A DNA stretch of 64,000 nucleotides, from NCBI GenBank assembly GCA_963995505.1, contig OZ023185.1:15201691-15265690 (forward strand). The letters are read 5' to 3'. Made by a program: the position numbers and the translations under genes. Below the pieces are notes generated by a model. The model was not told where the DNA came from, ran no database searches, and saw only the letters and a list, made by a program, of their open reading frames with translations. This DNA comes from Hypericum androsaemum (taxonomy: Eukaryota > Streptophyta > Magnoliopsida > Malpighiales > Hypericaceae). Shown here piece after piece: positions 47,301 to 59,607 of this stretch (position 1 is its first letter; the number at the start of each line of letters is the position of its first letter).

Positions 47301-48800
47301 CGCTCATATATGCTCACTCACTGTCCAAAAGCAACAATCCCAAACTGAAATGATTTTTTACCATTAAGTTTTAAAAGTAATAAGCAACTACAGTTTGAGG
47401 TCAACGATCAAGATCTGCAATACATCAATACTTTAATTCAATTCAATGTTATAACCAATCACCCCAGAGAAAGTAAAATTTAATATGCGTAGGTTCAAAC
47501 GGCTCAGTTGCCGATCAGAGGATCACATTGCAGATCCAAAGCAAATTCTGTAATCTTTTGGTTAACTATTAAGACGTAAGTATCCCTAAGAGATGTTAAT
47601 ATACAGATGGGGATAAGCCTTGTACCAATATAGTAACACCAGCCGAGCAAATCCCATGAAGACACTAGACATCATCAGGAACCAGACCTACTCCTACAGA
47701 ACTGGCATCCTATGGTTCAAAGAAACAAGGTCAGGTAATCAATTCAGTGCCGGTCCGGTATGAACAGGAATATACTGCTTCTCTGCTTCACGAATTCTCG
47801 TTGCCAAGCTTCCAGAATGAGCAGAGCAAACATTCATATTTCATAGGCAAGCTAGATTCGAGTATGATCTATTATTCTCATGTTGAAGCAAAATGGAAAC
47901 AATTTGAATACAATTGCAAGATCTAAAAAATTTAAAGAAAATTGCATTCTGAGTTCATATCAACTCGTTTGTAGCGGGGGAGCAGAAAAGGCAGCACCCG
48001 ACAGATTAAAGTACAAAAAAATCGGTGACCGGGAAGGAAACCTCTTTGAGCGGTCCACCGGACACTTCTATTACAATCATCATCAGGAAGCTAACCATCT
48101 AAAACCTCCAGGTGAATTCTTCAGCCCTGCAAGCAAAAACCAACTTGTGACTGAAGGCGCTTGTAGCAAATTGATAATGATAATGATGATGATAAATGTT
48201 TGTACCAAAATAACACGAGGCATTCAACGAAGACGATTAGCAGGAGCAAAGACTTGTACTGAATACTAACCCAAAATAATTATCAGGAACTATCACAAGT
48301 CCTAACAAGAAACATCCAACAACTTTTACCCTCCAAATTTTAGCCAAACATATCCATTAATGAAGAATTAACCCCAACCCCACAACCGACCGCCATCATC
48401 GACACAAGAGCAAGTACTTGTTGTCTTGCCCCTCCCTTTAGGACTACCATCTCAGGACCACAGTACAGCTGTACCAAGGTCCAATAGGACATGACCAATT
48501 AAGGTTCGAACTACTTTTTCATCTCCGAAGTATCAAGATTATAGGCTGAATCACTGCAATGAAAACCAACTTCATCGAGTAACAAATTTTTCCCCAAACA
48601 AAAAATAAAATAAAAAAGACATTCATTATAAGATACAACTAATACCCAATTGTCCAAAGTCTCTTCCTTTATACCTATGAAAGTTGTGCCCCTAAAAGAA
48701 CTAGTTAAATTTGACATCTTTAGCGTTAGAATCTCCATATCCAACCCGAAACATTAACTCGTCCTTTCGAATGAAACCCATCGGGCACGAACAAACGGGG
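47301..48800. other. Intergenic region
   Basis: No supportable gene. The part near 48500-49020 may be a spliced 3' untranslated region of the small minus-strand membrane-protein gene. Confidence 0.35.
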
Positions 48801-49024
48801 GCTCTGATGCTTATAAACAAGTCACATATTCTTGCAACTAACGATGTGCTAATCTCAAACACATCCTCAAACTAAAACACTCTGTTCCAAATAAACCAAA
48901 GAGGACTTGGCAAAACAAAAAAGACGCGACCTTGAACCGCGTTACCTTTATAACGAAATTCGAAGAGGGAAGACGAACGGAACGGTAGGGATTGAGAATC
49001 CAGGAGAAGGAAACCAGAGGAAGA

Positions 49025-49180
49025 CTAGAGGCCAATGAACTTGTAGAGAATGAAGCAGAGGAAACAGAGGAAGACGAGGAGGAAGAGGTAGTCCACCAAC
49101 ACGAAGAAGCGGGTCGACCCATGATTCCTCTTCTTCTGCTGTTGCTTCGTGTCGTCTCCAACCGGTTCAAGCTTGGCCAT
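49025..49180 (-). CDS. Small single-span membrane protein (51 aa)
   Basis: Minus-strand ATG at 49180-49178 opens a 51-codon frame ending at TAG 49027-49025. The protein has a hydrophilic, basic N-terminus ([20 protein letters not shown]) followed from about residue 24 by one hydrophobic helix of about 20 residues ([20 protein letters not shown], then ILYKF) and a two-residue tail. The start fits plant context: MAK start, GCCAAGATGG-like surroundings, and a 31-bp CT tract at 49192-49222 just upstream, typical of plant leaders. Larger frames overlap it in other phases (for example 49170-48838), but they lack a believable protein. It resembles short uncharacterised plant transmembrane proteins that I have seen annotated without function. 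Function unknown. Confidence 0.6.
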   Translation of the reverse strand: MAKLEPVGDDTKQQQKKRNHGSTRFFVLVDYLFLLVFLCFLCFILYKFIGL

Positions 49181-49189
49181 CTTTGGTGG

Positions 49190-49191
<2 letters not shown>

Positions 49192-49222
<31 letters not shown>
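49192..49222. repeat. CT microsatellite
   Basis: About 15 CT units lie 12 bp upstream of the 51-aa gene start, read as GA on its coding strand. Confidence 0.85.
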
Positions 49223-49226
<4 letters not shown>

Positions 49227-49299
49227 GAGATCTGTTTCTTTTCTCGGATCTATTACAGGTTTCTTCTCTTTCCTACGGGTGTTGAATGGGCTTTAAAGG

Positions 49300-51330
49300 C
49301 TGAGGCCCACAAACATGGATGGGGCTGTCAATCGTTAGGATAGGCCTGACCACGATTCTGAAACCTGCGGTTCTAAGGTTTCGAAAATATGGATTGCACT
49401 TGAACTGATAGTTTAAACAAGTTCCCTAGCTTAGTTTAAAGAATCAAAATCTGACATGTTTCCGTAGTTTTCGTTGAAGGCAGTTTCTTTCTTAAAGGTT
49501 GGAACCGAAATCTTCTTAGAAAATTCTGGGATAGTTCAAAAGAACCTTGATCATGGTTCAGATTTCAGTTACCGGAACTTCTATTCGAACCTTGGCCACG
49601 GCTACCTCGGGAGGACTATAAGAGATGTACCGGCCACAGATTGGGTGCTGCTGGACCAATCTGATAATTTGACCAAAACAAAAGAAAATTTGATGTGGCG
49701 TTGTCTTCGCAAGGGCACATCAATATACGACAACGATATATCAGGTAGGAAAAAAAACAAACAAAGGCACATCAAACAAATATTACAATGGGACGTCAGT
49801 TTTAAAGGCAGGCAAAAACACAAGGCCGCATCAATTTTCAAAACGCCAAAACACAAGGGCACAAGTTAATAATTAGTGTACATTAACAAAAATTAATTCA
49901 GGAAAGATCAACAATCAAGCTGAACGCATAAGGGTCCAAACGTTCGCTTCCACTTTCTCTTACCCGGGAAAATGACGATATTTCCCCCGTCGTTCTTCCA
50001 AATTAGCGCCCTTTACCTTGCCACCCGCTTGCTGGCCCCTGAGGCTAATGATGTCGTCCTCTAGATCACCTAGGTAATTGAACCGATATCGTCCTTGAGC
50101 CCGCTCAACGTCGCCATTTTTTTGTGTTTGGTTGGGTCGACGACTGATTTCAGTAATATGGGCAACAGATTGCACCGATTGTAATATGGGCAGAAGGGGC
50201 TGACGACTCTAACAATCCGTCCTCAGATCTACCATACTTACAAAATATTATGGTTTAATTAAGAGATCACGAATTTTAGTTGTGTTATTCCACTCAACAC
50301 GAATTAGTTAATTGACTATTATATGCATAAACACATGGTTAAACTGTTTTATATTAAACTAATTATGCAACCACGATTTAATTTATTCTCTAATAAAAAA
50401 TGTAGCGTAGAATCTTAGACAATAAACAAGCCAGTTTGGACTGAAGAATTGGATACTTTACATAAAACTTTCTTCCTTGTAATCGACGGTAGCCATGAAC
50501 TATGTTTCGTAGTAATTCATCCGTTGTGATGTTCCTGGCAGTTTGGAAATTCGAACCTCGTTACTGAAGCCGGCTGCATTAATATAGCAGATGATTGTTT
50601 CTCCATAAAAATGCAAATGACTTACTTAGAGCTTATATATCTCTTAATTTTAAGTGCAGTGGATGTTCAATTGGTAAAATCTCTATACCAAAAAAAAATC
50701 AAGTTAATTGGTAGGTTAAGTTATTTTAATACGGAGAAGTTCAATATGTATATTCAAACAAAATCTGAAATCACATCGGAAAATCGTGCAAGTACACAAT
50801 ATTGTTTCACTTATATATAGAGCGCATGCATTCTCCACTTCTAATGCGAGATTTTTTAATATTAATTCACAATATCACATTTTTAAATAGTATTATTTAT
50901 TAAATCGACTAATTTAGTCTTGAGTCAAGTTTGATCATAAAAAATAATAAATTTTTCTATATCAAATTTTTAACACAACTGCATTCTAATAATTTAAAGC
51001 CAAGATCTACACTTAAATTATATTAACCGTTTTTAAATGATCTAGGTGCTCAGTAGTGAATAATGTTATTTATATATAGTGATAAACAAATTGTATTTTC
51101 TATTCCCTTTTTTTCCGAAAGAAAATAATAATTTCAAACACGAGTGGTTGAAAACTATGCATCAATATTTGTCACACAACAAGGACAGGAAACAAAGATC
51201 AATCATGCAATTCAGCTAAGAAGTACAAATACCTTCTCTTACAACAAGAAAATTCCTTGATTGCTCCATCAAACCCCGTATTAAAGGCGATTATCCCAAA
51301 GTATCTAACTTTTTATCTCCTCTGAGCATC
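49300..51330. other. Intergenic region
   Basis: I see no gene that I can support. Between 49380 and 49930 the sequence has repeat-like phrases and open frames on both strands without known motifs, perhaps an old transposon piece. The rest is AT-rich. Confidence 0.35.
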
Positions 51331-51338
51331 CATTCTTC

Positions 51339-51346
51339 TATATATA
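51339..51346 (+). promoter_or_regulatory. TATA box of the kelch gene
   Basis: TATATATA lies 71 bp upstream of the start codon in a pyrimidine-rich context. This predicts transcription start near 51370 and a short leader. Confidence 0.6.
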
Positions 51347-51416
51347 GTTCATTTTCCTAATAGCTCAAATTCCCCAATCTCCCAATTAAATTATCCTATA
51401 TAGGAAGAAGTCCATC

Positions 51417-52538
51417 ATGGGTTCGCTCTACTCCCAATTTGCTTCGCAATTAAATACAAATCGGCCAATAGATCATCGCATTTACGCTTCATTTTGTTCG
51501 AGAGATGCCTCGACACGTCACCTCGATATTTCCAATTGGCTGGAGTGCTACAACCCGGCTGACAATTCTTGGGACAAAATTAGCACAATTCCGGGGCTAA
51601 TTGAGAACCATGTATTAAAGGGCTCCTCCATGGTCTCGATTGGTGACTCGATTTATATAATTGGGGGGAGGCTTTGCCAGAAGGTGATTATTGGCCAGGA
51701 CCCCGATGAGATTATCGACGTGGACCTCGAGGTGCGGTCATCGGTGTTGCGTTACGACGTTCGTAACGCCAGGTGGTCCAAATGTGCGCCGCTGAGTGTT
51801 CCGCGCTTCGACTTTGCTTGCACGGTCAACAAGGGAAAAATCTATGTGGCGGGCGGAAAATCCGAGCTCGCTTGTCCACGCGGGACTTCGTCCGCTGAGA
51901 TGTACGACCCCGTGCTTGACGAGTGGAAGGCGTTGCCTGAAATGAACACGCTAAGGTACAAATGTGTAGGAGTGACATGGCGGGGGAAAATCCACGTGGT
52001 GGGTGGGTTTGCTGAGAAGGCGTATTCCAACAACGCCGAGTCGCCTAATTGGCACACAAAGGAAAGGAGTTCAGCTGAGGTGTACAACTTTGAGCTGGAC
52101 AAGTGGGAACTAGTCCTGGGGATGTGGAAATTGGATGTTCCACCTAATCAACTTGCCAATATCAATGAAAACCTGTATAGTTCAGGCGATTGCTTAAATG
52201 TTTGGAAAGGTCACATTGAGGCTTATGATGGGAAGCTCAACATGTGGGATGCAGTAGATGGCTCACATTTGGAGAACCTATCTTCTCCTATTTCGACTCG
52301 AGATGATTGGCCGCCTACCCAGAGAGCTTACCTCACCATGGCTCCCATTGGCACAGATTTGTACTTCTTGGCCGGTTACCGGATGCCAGGTGAGATATCC
52401 AGGACCATGTCGGTCGTCCACGTGTTCGACACATCAGCAAACGGATCCGATGAATGCTGGACGAGCTTCGAGCCAATGGTAGAGGAGGGAGAGAAGGAGA
52501 TCTCTGGCCATTGTTGTGTCTTTAGACGGAGTACGTAG
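51417..52538 (+). CDS. Kelch-repeat protein without F-box (373 aa, single exon)
   Basis: An intronless gene encoding a probable beta-propeller scaffold. Kelch-type blades show the paired-glycine pattern: SMVSIGDSIYIIGG (71-84), DFACTVNKGKIYVAGG (132-147), CVGVTWRGKIHVVGG (183-197), and a later blade YLTMAPIGTDLYFLAG (305-320). Conserved aromatic partners follow (YDPVLDEWKALPEM 163-176; YNFELDKWELV 223-233). There is no F-box in the first 50 residues, which begin MGSLYSQFASQL. This matches a plant subgroup of kelch proteins that lack the ubiquitin-ligase motif, so a role in protein turnover should not be assumed. No signal peptide or membrane segment. The start codon was chosen because of the TATA box 71 bp upstream. 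Looks complete. Confidence 0.9.
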   Translation: MGSLYSQFASQLNTNRPIDHRIYASFCSRDASTRHLDISNWLECYNPADNSWDKISTIPGLIENHVLKGSSMVSIGDSIYIIGGRLCQKVIIGQDPDEIIDVDLEVRSSVLRYDVRNARWSKCAPLSVPRFDFACTVNKGKIYVAGGKSELACPRGTSSAEMYDPVLDEWKALPEMNTLRYKCVGVTWRGKIHVVGGFAEKAYSNNAESPNWHTKERSSAEVYNFELDKWELVLGMWKLDVPPNQLANINENLYSSGDCLNVWKGHIEAYDGKLNMWDAVDGSHLENLSSPISTRDDWPPTQRAYLTMAPIGTDLYFLAGYRMPGEISRTMSVVHVFDTSANGSDECWTSFEPMVEEGEKEISGHCCVFRRST

Positions 52539-52807
52539 GAAATGCGAATGCAATACATATGGCTAATATATATACATTATGGCTAATAAAGTGAATGTGT
52601 CAACACTACTTCAATTTACGATATTAATACCAAATGACATATCGAGATCCAACTTACTTATAGAGAGAGTAATTAACAAAAAAAATTAGTTTGATTAAAA
52701 CAAAAATTACTTGCCAAAGACAAACTAATTGCACAAGAAAATCCTTCATGAGCAAGAACGAACAATGTGTAATTATCAAAAACTTGAAACACAAAATTAC
52801 AAAACGG

Positions 52808-53701
52808 TCACAGAAAAATGAAGCATTCCAAGGAAACAAGAGGATTATTATTATCATCAACAAGCAGCCCCCCTCCTCCTCCTCCCTGATCACTGCTCCT
52901 CCCCTCCTCCTCCGCCTCCGGCCGCCGCCTCTGTCCTGCCGTCAAACCGCTCACATCCCCTCCCTCCGTCTTCACCACCCCACCGCCCACTAACCGGACA
53001 CCACCTCTCCCGGCCACCGCCTTCCTTCCGGGACTAGTACTCACACCTCTCCCCGCGCCTCCACCACCTGATCTCCCAGTAGCCGGGGACCTCGACCTCC
53101 TCCCGGACCTCTCCCCAACGCCATCCCGCCTCGAAGCAACCACCCTCCTCACCCCTACTTGACCTCCCGACCTACTACTCTCCCTGTGGTCCCGACCCAC
53201 ATTCTTACTATAGCTACTACTATTTCCATTTCCCTGCCTAGTCCTAGTAACTTGGACTTTCCCAGAAGAAGACCTCGCCAACTTGTTAACGTTCCCCTTA
53301 TTACCAACCATCTGCCTCTTGCTAACCGCCTCGTCGTCTCCTCCTCCTCCCCTATTGGTGGAAACAGTACTCGTCGCGGTGGAGTCGACCGTTTCCGTGA
53401 CGCTGCAAGTCTCCGAAACCTGGTGAGAATGGGACACCACCGACATTGCATTCGTCGTCGTCGTCGTCGAGGCCACTTCCTCGTCCTCCACTTCTACATT
53501 GTCGCTCTTCTTCTGCTTCTCATCCTGCATCCCTGTCAACTGGGCTCCGGGAAGTTGCCTCACCGGAGGAGGAGGAGGAGGCGGGACCGGAACAGGAACC
53601 GTGACGTGGGTCACCTCCTTTACGGTCTCTTCTTCGAGCACGCGGAGCTGCGGTGGTGGGGCTCTCTTCTGGGTGGAGTTGGAGCTGAAACAGCAGCCCA
53701 T
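52808..53701 (-). CDS. Lipid-anchored Ser/Arg/Gly-rich protein (297 aa)
   Basis: A single-exon gene for a low-complexity plant protein often annotated as serine/arginine repetitive matrix-like; its function is unknown. It begins MGCCFSSNSTQKR, a strong N-myristoylation (Gly2) and palmitoylation (Cys3, Cys4) signal, so membrane attachment is expected rather than a splicing role. A Pro run (VPVPVPPPPPPPVRQLPG) follows at about 35-52, then a Thr/Ser-rich acidic part, then basic Gly/Arg/Ser-rich sequence (GERSGRRSRSPATGRSGGGG). The last residues NPLVSLECFIFL form a conserved C-terminal box in this group. Its GC content is much higher than its neighbours. The gene faces the kelch gene tail to tail, with 269 bp between the two stop codons. 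Confidence 0.78.
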   Translation of the reverse strand: MGCCFSSNSTQKRAPPPQLRVLEEETVKEVTHVTVPVPVPPPPPPPVRQLPGAQLTGMQDEKQKKSDNVEVEDEEVASTTTTTNAMSVVSHSHQVSETCSVTETVDSTATSTVSTNRGGGGDDEAVSKRQMVGNKGNVNKLARSSSGKVQVTRTRQGNGNSSSYSKNVGRDHRESSRSGGQVGVRRVVASRRDGVGERSGRRSRSPATGRSGGGGAGRGVSTSPGRKAVAGRGGVRLVGGGVVKTEGGDVSGLTAGQRRRPEAEEEGRSSDQGGGGGGLLVDDNNNPLVSLECFIFL

Positions 53702-53759
53702 TTTTAATGCAAGTTCTGGTTTTTGTTTAGGACAGATAAAGAGGAGAGGAGGGGAGGGA

Positions 53760-54940
53760 GGTGGTGGGGTGTGTTAGTTTTTACTTTTTAATGCCTTAAT
53801 GGAATATGGTTTTCCAATTTATTTGGAATTCTCAAAAAAAAAAGGGGTGGGAGGAAATGTGCTTTTTTTTAATTGCCTTTTTGAAATTATAACGGTCAAA
53901 AAGTTTGGTTGGGAGTGGTGGGGGCTATGCTTAGGTAGAGGGGACTCCCGCTCGACGACGGTCGGCGTGAAAGTGATGGATCCGGTGCTATTCCTACAGT
54001 CCTACTAGCCCCTCTCTTTCCTTTTGTTTTTCGAATCAATTTAAAAACACGACAGTGAGGAGGAAAAGTTATTATTATTGTACAATCATAAGATTATTCA
54101 TGTAAGATAAAAAATAAATATTTTTTTTGTAATAAGAAATTTGAAAAAAACAAAACTTTCTGATGCCATAATGAGCTTTACTGGTCATGGATTGAACTCT
54201 ACTAAACAAACTCATGAAATTTAAACTTTAAAGCAGTTAATTGTAGTTATTTTTTCACATTAAAAGTAGCAACATTCATTTGTTCACAATCAATTTGGCA
54301 CATATAATGGGACTCTCAACCGACTTGATTAAATTTAATGCGGTCCAATTCCAATCAAGTCGAACCCTAAAAGTAGCCTTTAAGTAATCTGCAAAAAGGA
54401 GCTTACTTGCAAAAGAAAAATGTTTTTTTTGAGAGAGCAAAAGAAAAATGTTAACGATAGTAAACGTGCACTTAATTTTGAAATTAGCTGATCAATGTTC
54501 CTTGTTTGTGTTCGGTAGAATAATCCTTGATGCAACTGGGACATCATATGAGACGCTGCCGCCTTTCATCACGACCCAAAATAAGCAGATTTTCTCTCTT
54601 TAAAATTATTGACATCCTGGATTCGAACTTTAGAGAATATATTATTAGGAAAATGATCCGAGAATTCTCAACTCTAATAATACTAGAGGTCCAGGGAATC
54701 CTAAGATAACAGGCGGCAATCTTGGAACGGAATCGGTGGATTTTACTCTGGCCAGTAACCTTTGGTAGGGTTCGGAGGAGCCTGAATGATAACTACCCAC
54801 CTAGTAAATTCTTTCGCAATCTTTGGATAGACCGATACATCTGATCATTCAATAGGGTTTAGAAGTTCTACAGAAGCCAAATGGGTATTAGTCCAATGAT
54901 AATACTGAAATTAAGAAATAATCAGATTCATGCTCAAAGA
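53760..54940. other. Intergenic region
   Basis: Contains the upstream region of the MGCC protein gene, including poly-A/T runs. No other gene supported. Confidence 0.4.
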
Positions 54941-55361
54941 GGATATTATTGATTGTTTTGTTTATACAGAAAAGAATATAATTGATTTAACGACGTAAAG
55001 GACACGAACCTTAAGAATTGCATATTTACTGAGGAGGAGGTGTTAAATACTGATGAAGAATTGAAGACCAAACCACCGCACACAGGAGGACCACGAATGG
55101 GGCTACCGGACCAGGAGAATAAAAAAGTCTCTGCGACCCAATCGGAGACAAAACTGGCATAAAAACATGGAAGAATACAGAAACTTGTCGAGATTCTATA
55201 ATTGGATTTACAAATGGAACCGACCATAATAAGGCTTATGCCCGATGTCATTGGACCCGAACAACGGGCTCCAGATTGCTGCAAAAAAAATGTCATGTTC
55301 GAAAGGAGGCAAACCTTTTCGAAGGGGATTCAGTGGGTCACTCGTCGAGAATTCTGTGGAG

Positions 55362-57283
55362 TTATCTAGACTGTACAGATGCAGCACGATCCGATTCAAT
55401 CATGGACTTGATATAGTACTCTCCTGCCTTGTAAGATGACCGAACCATTGGGCCAGATGCGACATACCGAAAACCCTGCAAAAACAAATTCCATCAGATA
55501 CATGCCAGGAGCCTAATGCTCCTTGGGATAACTCATAAACTCAAAGAACAAACTATAGAGACATGCATAAGCCTCCAGTATTAACTATGTTTACCAAACA
55601 AGAAATAGAGAATCGGTAAGGACTATCTGATGCACACCCATTACTTTGAGGTAACTAATTATAATGTGTTAAGGGTACAAGATAAGCACGAAAAAGAAGA
55701 AGATAAAAAACTATGGGTTAAAACAAAAGGCATATGCATACCATATCCATGCCAAGAGTTCTATACTTCTCAAAGGCCTCAGGAGTAATGTATTCCGACA
55801 CTGGCATATGGCGTTTTGAGGGCCTCATGTATTGACCAAAAGTCATCACATCAATTCCAGCAGCTCTCACTTTTTCCATTGTTTTTACAACTTGTTCAGG
55901 TGTTTCACCACAGCCCAACATTATGGAGGTCTTGGTAAGGGTTCCGGCAGGAGCGTAACCTTTGGCCATCATCAGAACATCCAAAGATTGCTTAAAATTA
56001 GCGCGATGATCCCTTACAGCACTTTGAAGTTCTTCCACTGTTTCGATATTATGAGCCAATACATCTAAGCCAGATTTTGCAACCTTTTCCACGCAGCCAG
56101 AATCTCCACGAAAATCAGGAACTGCACAGGCAAAAGAGCAGCAACTGTTGTCATTAAACATAGTAGTCTGCTGCAAGCAACTGTGAGATTAAACTCCAAA
56201 ATGGAGCTACAAAATTGCTGCAACGGATCAACCACCAAAGCTTTAAGTTAAACTTTTGTGTATTATGACAAACACAAAAAATTCCTGTAAAGCCGTTAAC
56301 AAAACACGCATTATACACACAATAAGAAGCAAAACCTTATGAAATCTGAAAAACTTGAAGCAAAGACCAAAGGCAAGCAACCAAGCACGGGCTGGCCCCT
56401 AATGCACAACCAGCAAGATCCTAAAACCAGCATCTACAATTTTGCTTCTGCAACTCCTACAATATGGGTTGCTAAGATCTTCACCACAGAAGAAACCGAA
56501 CCAATATGCACAACTTTTACCCCGACTACCAAACAGAACAGTTCAACACCGTATCGAAACTGGTATCATACCCAATGCCTCAATGAGTATATCGGGCTTC
56601 AAGGTCTTCAACTTGATGACAGTCTCGGCGAAATGCCCGCTCCCCTGATCTGGCAAATCATCCCTATCCACACTGGTAATAACCACATAGTCCAATCCCC
56701 ACGAAGCAATCGCCTCGGCCACATTAGCCGGCTCGTCCGGGTCTGGCGAGGGCGGCGTCCTCGAAGTCTTCACATTACAAAACCTCAAACAACACACAAT
56801 GACACAAATGAGGAAGAAAGCAAGAGGAATGAGAAGAAAAGGGAGCTCGAATTACCGGCAACCGCGGGTGCAGGTGTCGCCGAGGATCATAATGGTGGCG
56901 GTGGCAGTGCCGGTCTCGCCGCCGGACCAGCACTCACCGAGGTTAGGGCAGCGTGCCTCCTCGCAGACGGTGTGGAGCTTGAGCTCCCGGAGCTTCTTCT
57001 TGATGTGGACGTACTTGTCGCCGCCGGGGATGGCCTCGCGCATCCACTTGGGCTTCGGGAGGGGGTTCTTCCTCGTCCCCACCTCCACCGAGTAGGGCCC
57101 GCCGAAGAAGTCCGACAGGGAAGGCGACTCCGCCGCTAGCCTCGCTCGGAGCCCCGCTAGGGTTTGCGGATTGAGACTGGTGGTATCGATCGGGGTCGCG
57201 GAGGAGGAGGAGGAGGAGCGCCGCCGCGATTTGCTCGCGCCGGCGGACAGGGTGGCTGCCGATGGGAAGAGGCGGAATCTCAT
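55362..57283 (-). CDS. LIP1: Lipoyl synthase, mitochondrial (377 aa, four coding exons)
   Basis: A radical-SAM enzyme that inserts two sulfur atoms into the octanoyl group on carrier domains (H protein, 2-oxoacid dehydrogenase E2) to form lipoyl. Exons (minus): 57283-56856, 56783-56572, 56121-55742, 55475-55362; 1,134 nt, in phase, GT-AG, stop TAA. The N-terminus [21 protein letters not shown] is basic and Ser-rich, as in mitochondrial presequences, and is followed by [21 protein letters not shown], shared by plant mitochondrial forms. Auxiliary cluster cysteines: C107, C112, C118 in [12 protein letters not shown]. Radical-SAM cysteines: C138, C142, C145 in CTRGCRFC, the last split between exons 1 and 2. 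Further landmarks: [28 protein letters not shown], and RSSYKAGE (352-359) with the C-terminal cluster-binding Ser. Length and motifs are complete. A CT tract lies in the leader (57296-57318). Confidence 0.96.
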
Positions 57284-57295
57284 CGCGTTGGTTCT

Positions 57296-57318
57296 CCCTC
57301 TCTCTCTCTCTCTCTCTC
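57296..57318. repeat. CT microsatellite in the lipoyl synthase leader
   Basis: A CT run 13 bp upstream of the start codon, reading as GA on the coding strand. Confidence 0.85.
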
Positions 57319-57399
57319 CACTTCGAGAGAGGCTTGGTTGGTGGGGATAGGGGCCGTTCGATTTTGGGGGGGGTGATGCTGACGTGGCACCACGCGTGA

Positions 57400-59040
57400 A
57401 TAGGTTGGGCTTTTGTGTTTCTTTTTAACGTTTTGTTCTTGGAGTTGAAAATGAAAAAAGGAGAGGAAGATGTTTTTCTTCTTCCATAAATAAATCTCGA
57501 ATTAAATTTTCTCTTCTTATATATAATGTAATAATTGTCTATTGTCTTTAAAAATATGCACTTAATCACGTAATCATATATCACTTACTATCCGTAACTA
57601 GAAACTAAGAGTTCAATCAAGTCAACAGTAGACTACTAACAAACTTGATATTATCTGACAGATTTTGCTTATCTGTATAAGTTATTAACGTAGCACAGCG
57701 AAAACAAACAAAAAATTAAGACAATTTCTAGTGAAAATTTGTCATAAGATAAGATAACTGATCTGGAACGAAAACAGCATGGATAGTCTAAAAAAATTTG
57801 AGCCGCCAAAGAACTTATAGTCCAATAACACAAGACGTTATAAATATTTAAAAGGTCTAAGGTTAAAACTTGAACACATGCTCTAAAAATTTATCTTTAA
57901 AAAAATTGAAAGAATTGTCGTATACATGCTTGTAAAACTCATGTGTGTGACACTATTTTGTTCGGGACTCACTTTTTACTATAAACCGTCAAATATTTCC
58001 GCTTTCTTTGGTTGCGCCGATGAAAGCAAATGGAGCAAAAAGAGAAAATATTTTCTAAATATAGACAAAAGGCTGAAAATAGCATCCATCTACTCGCGTA
58101 TGGCGACGCCAGAAGGAATATAAAAACTTGCATGTTCATTTGCATTCCGTCCATATCAAACTATTCCAATTGTATACAGCTAATAAAAATTTATGTTGTG
58201 TAATAAATAAAAAGGTCGAGAGATTAAATTTGTAAGATATAATTTTGTCATCGCGTCCCTATTAAACTATTGGGACTCTTGGTAACCACAAGCAATCTCG
58301 AGCCAAATATCGCATCACATCGTAAGTGGTCGGCCTTAAAAAACTTATTAGTCCCCAATCAATTCTGTGTCCGGGTGACCATCAGTTAGGTTAGATTCTT
58401 TTGATGAATGACAGCTAAGATCGCCGTTGGAGGGGGGGACGAGAGATAAAGACCGCTTACATTTCAACGTGACAAATTTTCTTAGTCTCCTGAATACTTT
58501 ACTTTCCGTCGAATTGAATTCCGAAAGGGATGAGGATGAAAGCTGGGCTAAATTTTTTTTACTTTCCTAAAGTGGCTTTAGTTTGGAGATTCACCGCCGT
58601 GCACACCAAGATAATGTCGTAATCACTAGAGACGGTTGTTTTATTTTAATAAGAAATTCGAGTTCGTAAAAATATAATAGTGTTAAATATTTGTTGGAAT
58701 AATTTTGTCAATTTTTAAAAATTCTATTCAGCTCCTCCTAAATTAGTCGGCTTAGCAATGTCAAAATAATAGGTGGTATAAATAAAAAGATAATGCCCTA
58801 ACGGCCACTTGCAACATTATTATTACTTTATTTAATGACAAATGTCGAGCATATCCGGAGACACCGGAGAGATTGGAAGAGCTACCCCGATATGGCTCAA
58901 ATTCAGTATGGATATGGGTAATCTCTACTGAAGGGAATATGGGTAATATTGGAAATATAATTATGAAAATAATTTAAAAAAAATATCATCCAAACAATAT
59001 AATTATGGAAAACAATACAATTTATGGAAATACAATTACG
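57400..59040. other. Intergenic region
   Basis: AT-rich, no supportable gene. The part nearest 57400 should hold the lipoyl synthase promoter. Confidence 0.4.
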
Positions 59041-59043
59041 GAA

Positions 59044-59548
59044 ATATTGGTATCATTGTACTGGGATATTGGTTTCCATCTTCTCGGATATTGGTTTCAT
59101 TCTACTATGATATTGGTTTCATTCTACTATGATATTAGTTTCATTCTACTATGATATTGGTTTTCATCTTCTATGATATTGGTATCTCATTATAAGTGAA
59201 AAGGTATACTATTTGAATGTATTGGTTTCATTCTTCTCGAATATTGGTATCATTGTTCTAGGATATTGGTATCATTGTTCTAGGATATTGGTTTCATATA
59301 AAATTATATTGGTATCCTTCTACTCTGATATTGGTATCCTTATACTCCGATATTGGTATCATTTTTCTCTGATATTGGTTTGCTTCTACTCTGATATTGG
59401 TATCATTCTTCTGTGATATTGGTTTTCTTCTACTCTGATATTGGTATCTTTCTTCTCTGCTCTGATATTGGTTTTCTTCTTCTCTGATATTGGTATTCTT
59501 CTGCTCTGATATTGGTGTCCTTCTGCTTTGATATTGGTTTCCTTCATC
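59044..59548 (+). repeat. 22-bp minisatellite, about 22 units (ATATTGGTWTCMTTCTWCTCTG)
   Basis: Units begin ATATTGGT at almost exactly 22-bp steps; one interruption occurs near 59180-59215. Point differences are concentrated in the second half of each unit. Because 22 is not a multiple of three, each strand reads as a repeat of 22 codons cycling through three frames, which explains open frames of up to 98 codons on minus. I regard those as artefacts. Confidence 0.93.
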
Positions 59549-59607
59549 ATGCCACTCCAATGCTCGGTTCACTATGGAAGGCAGTAGCAAAAATAAAAAC
59601 TAGTAGA

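Noticed and set aside
53159..53707. 182-codon plus-strand open frame
   Set aside because: Antisense to the MGCC low-complexity protein; its Arg-rich composition is a by-product of that sequence.
56339..57139. 266-codon plus-strand open frame
   Set aside because: It is antisense to exons 1-2 of lipoyl synthase, whose minus-strand frame has all expected motifs. The plus frame is a GC-rich shadow.
59213..59590. Repeat proteins on both strands (for example NQYQSRRTPISEQKNTNI)
   Set aside because: Produced by a 22-bp DNA repeat cycling through three frames; no start context or homology.
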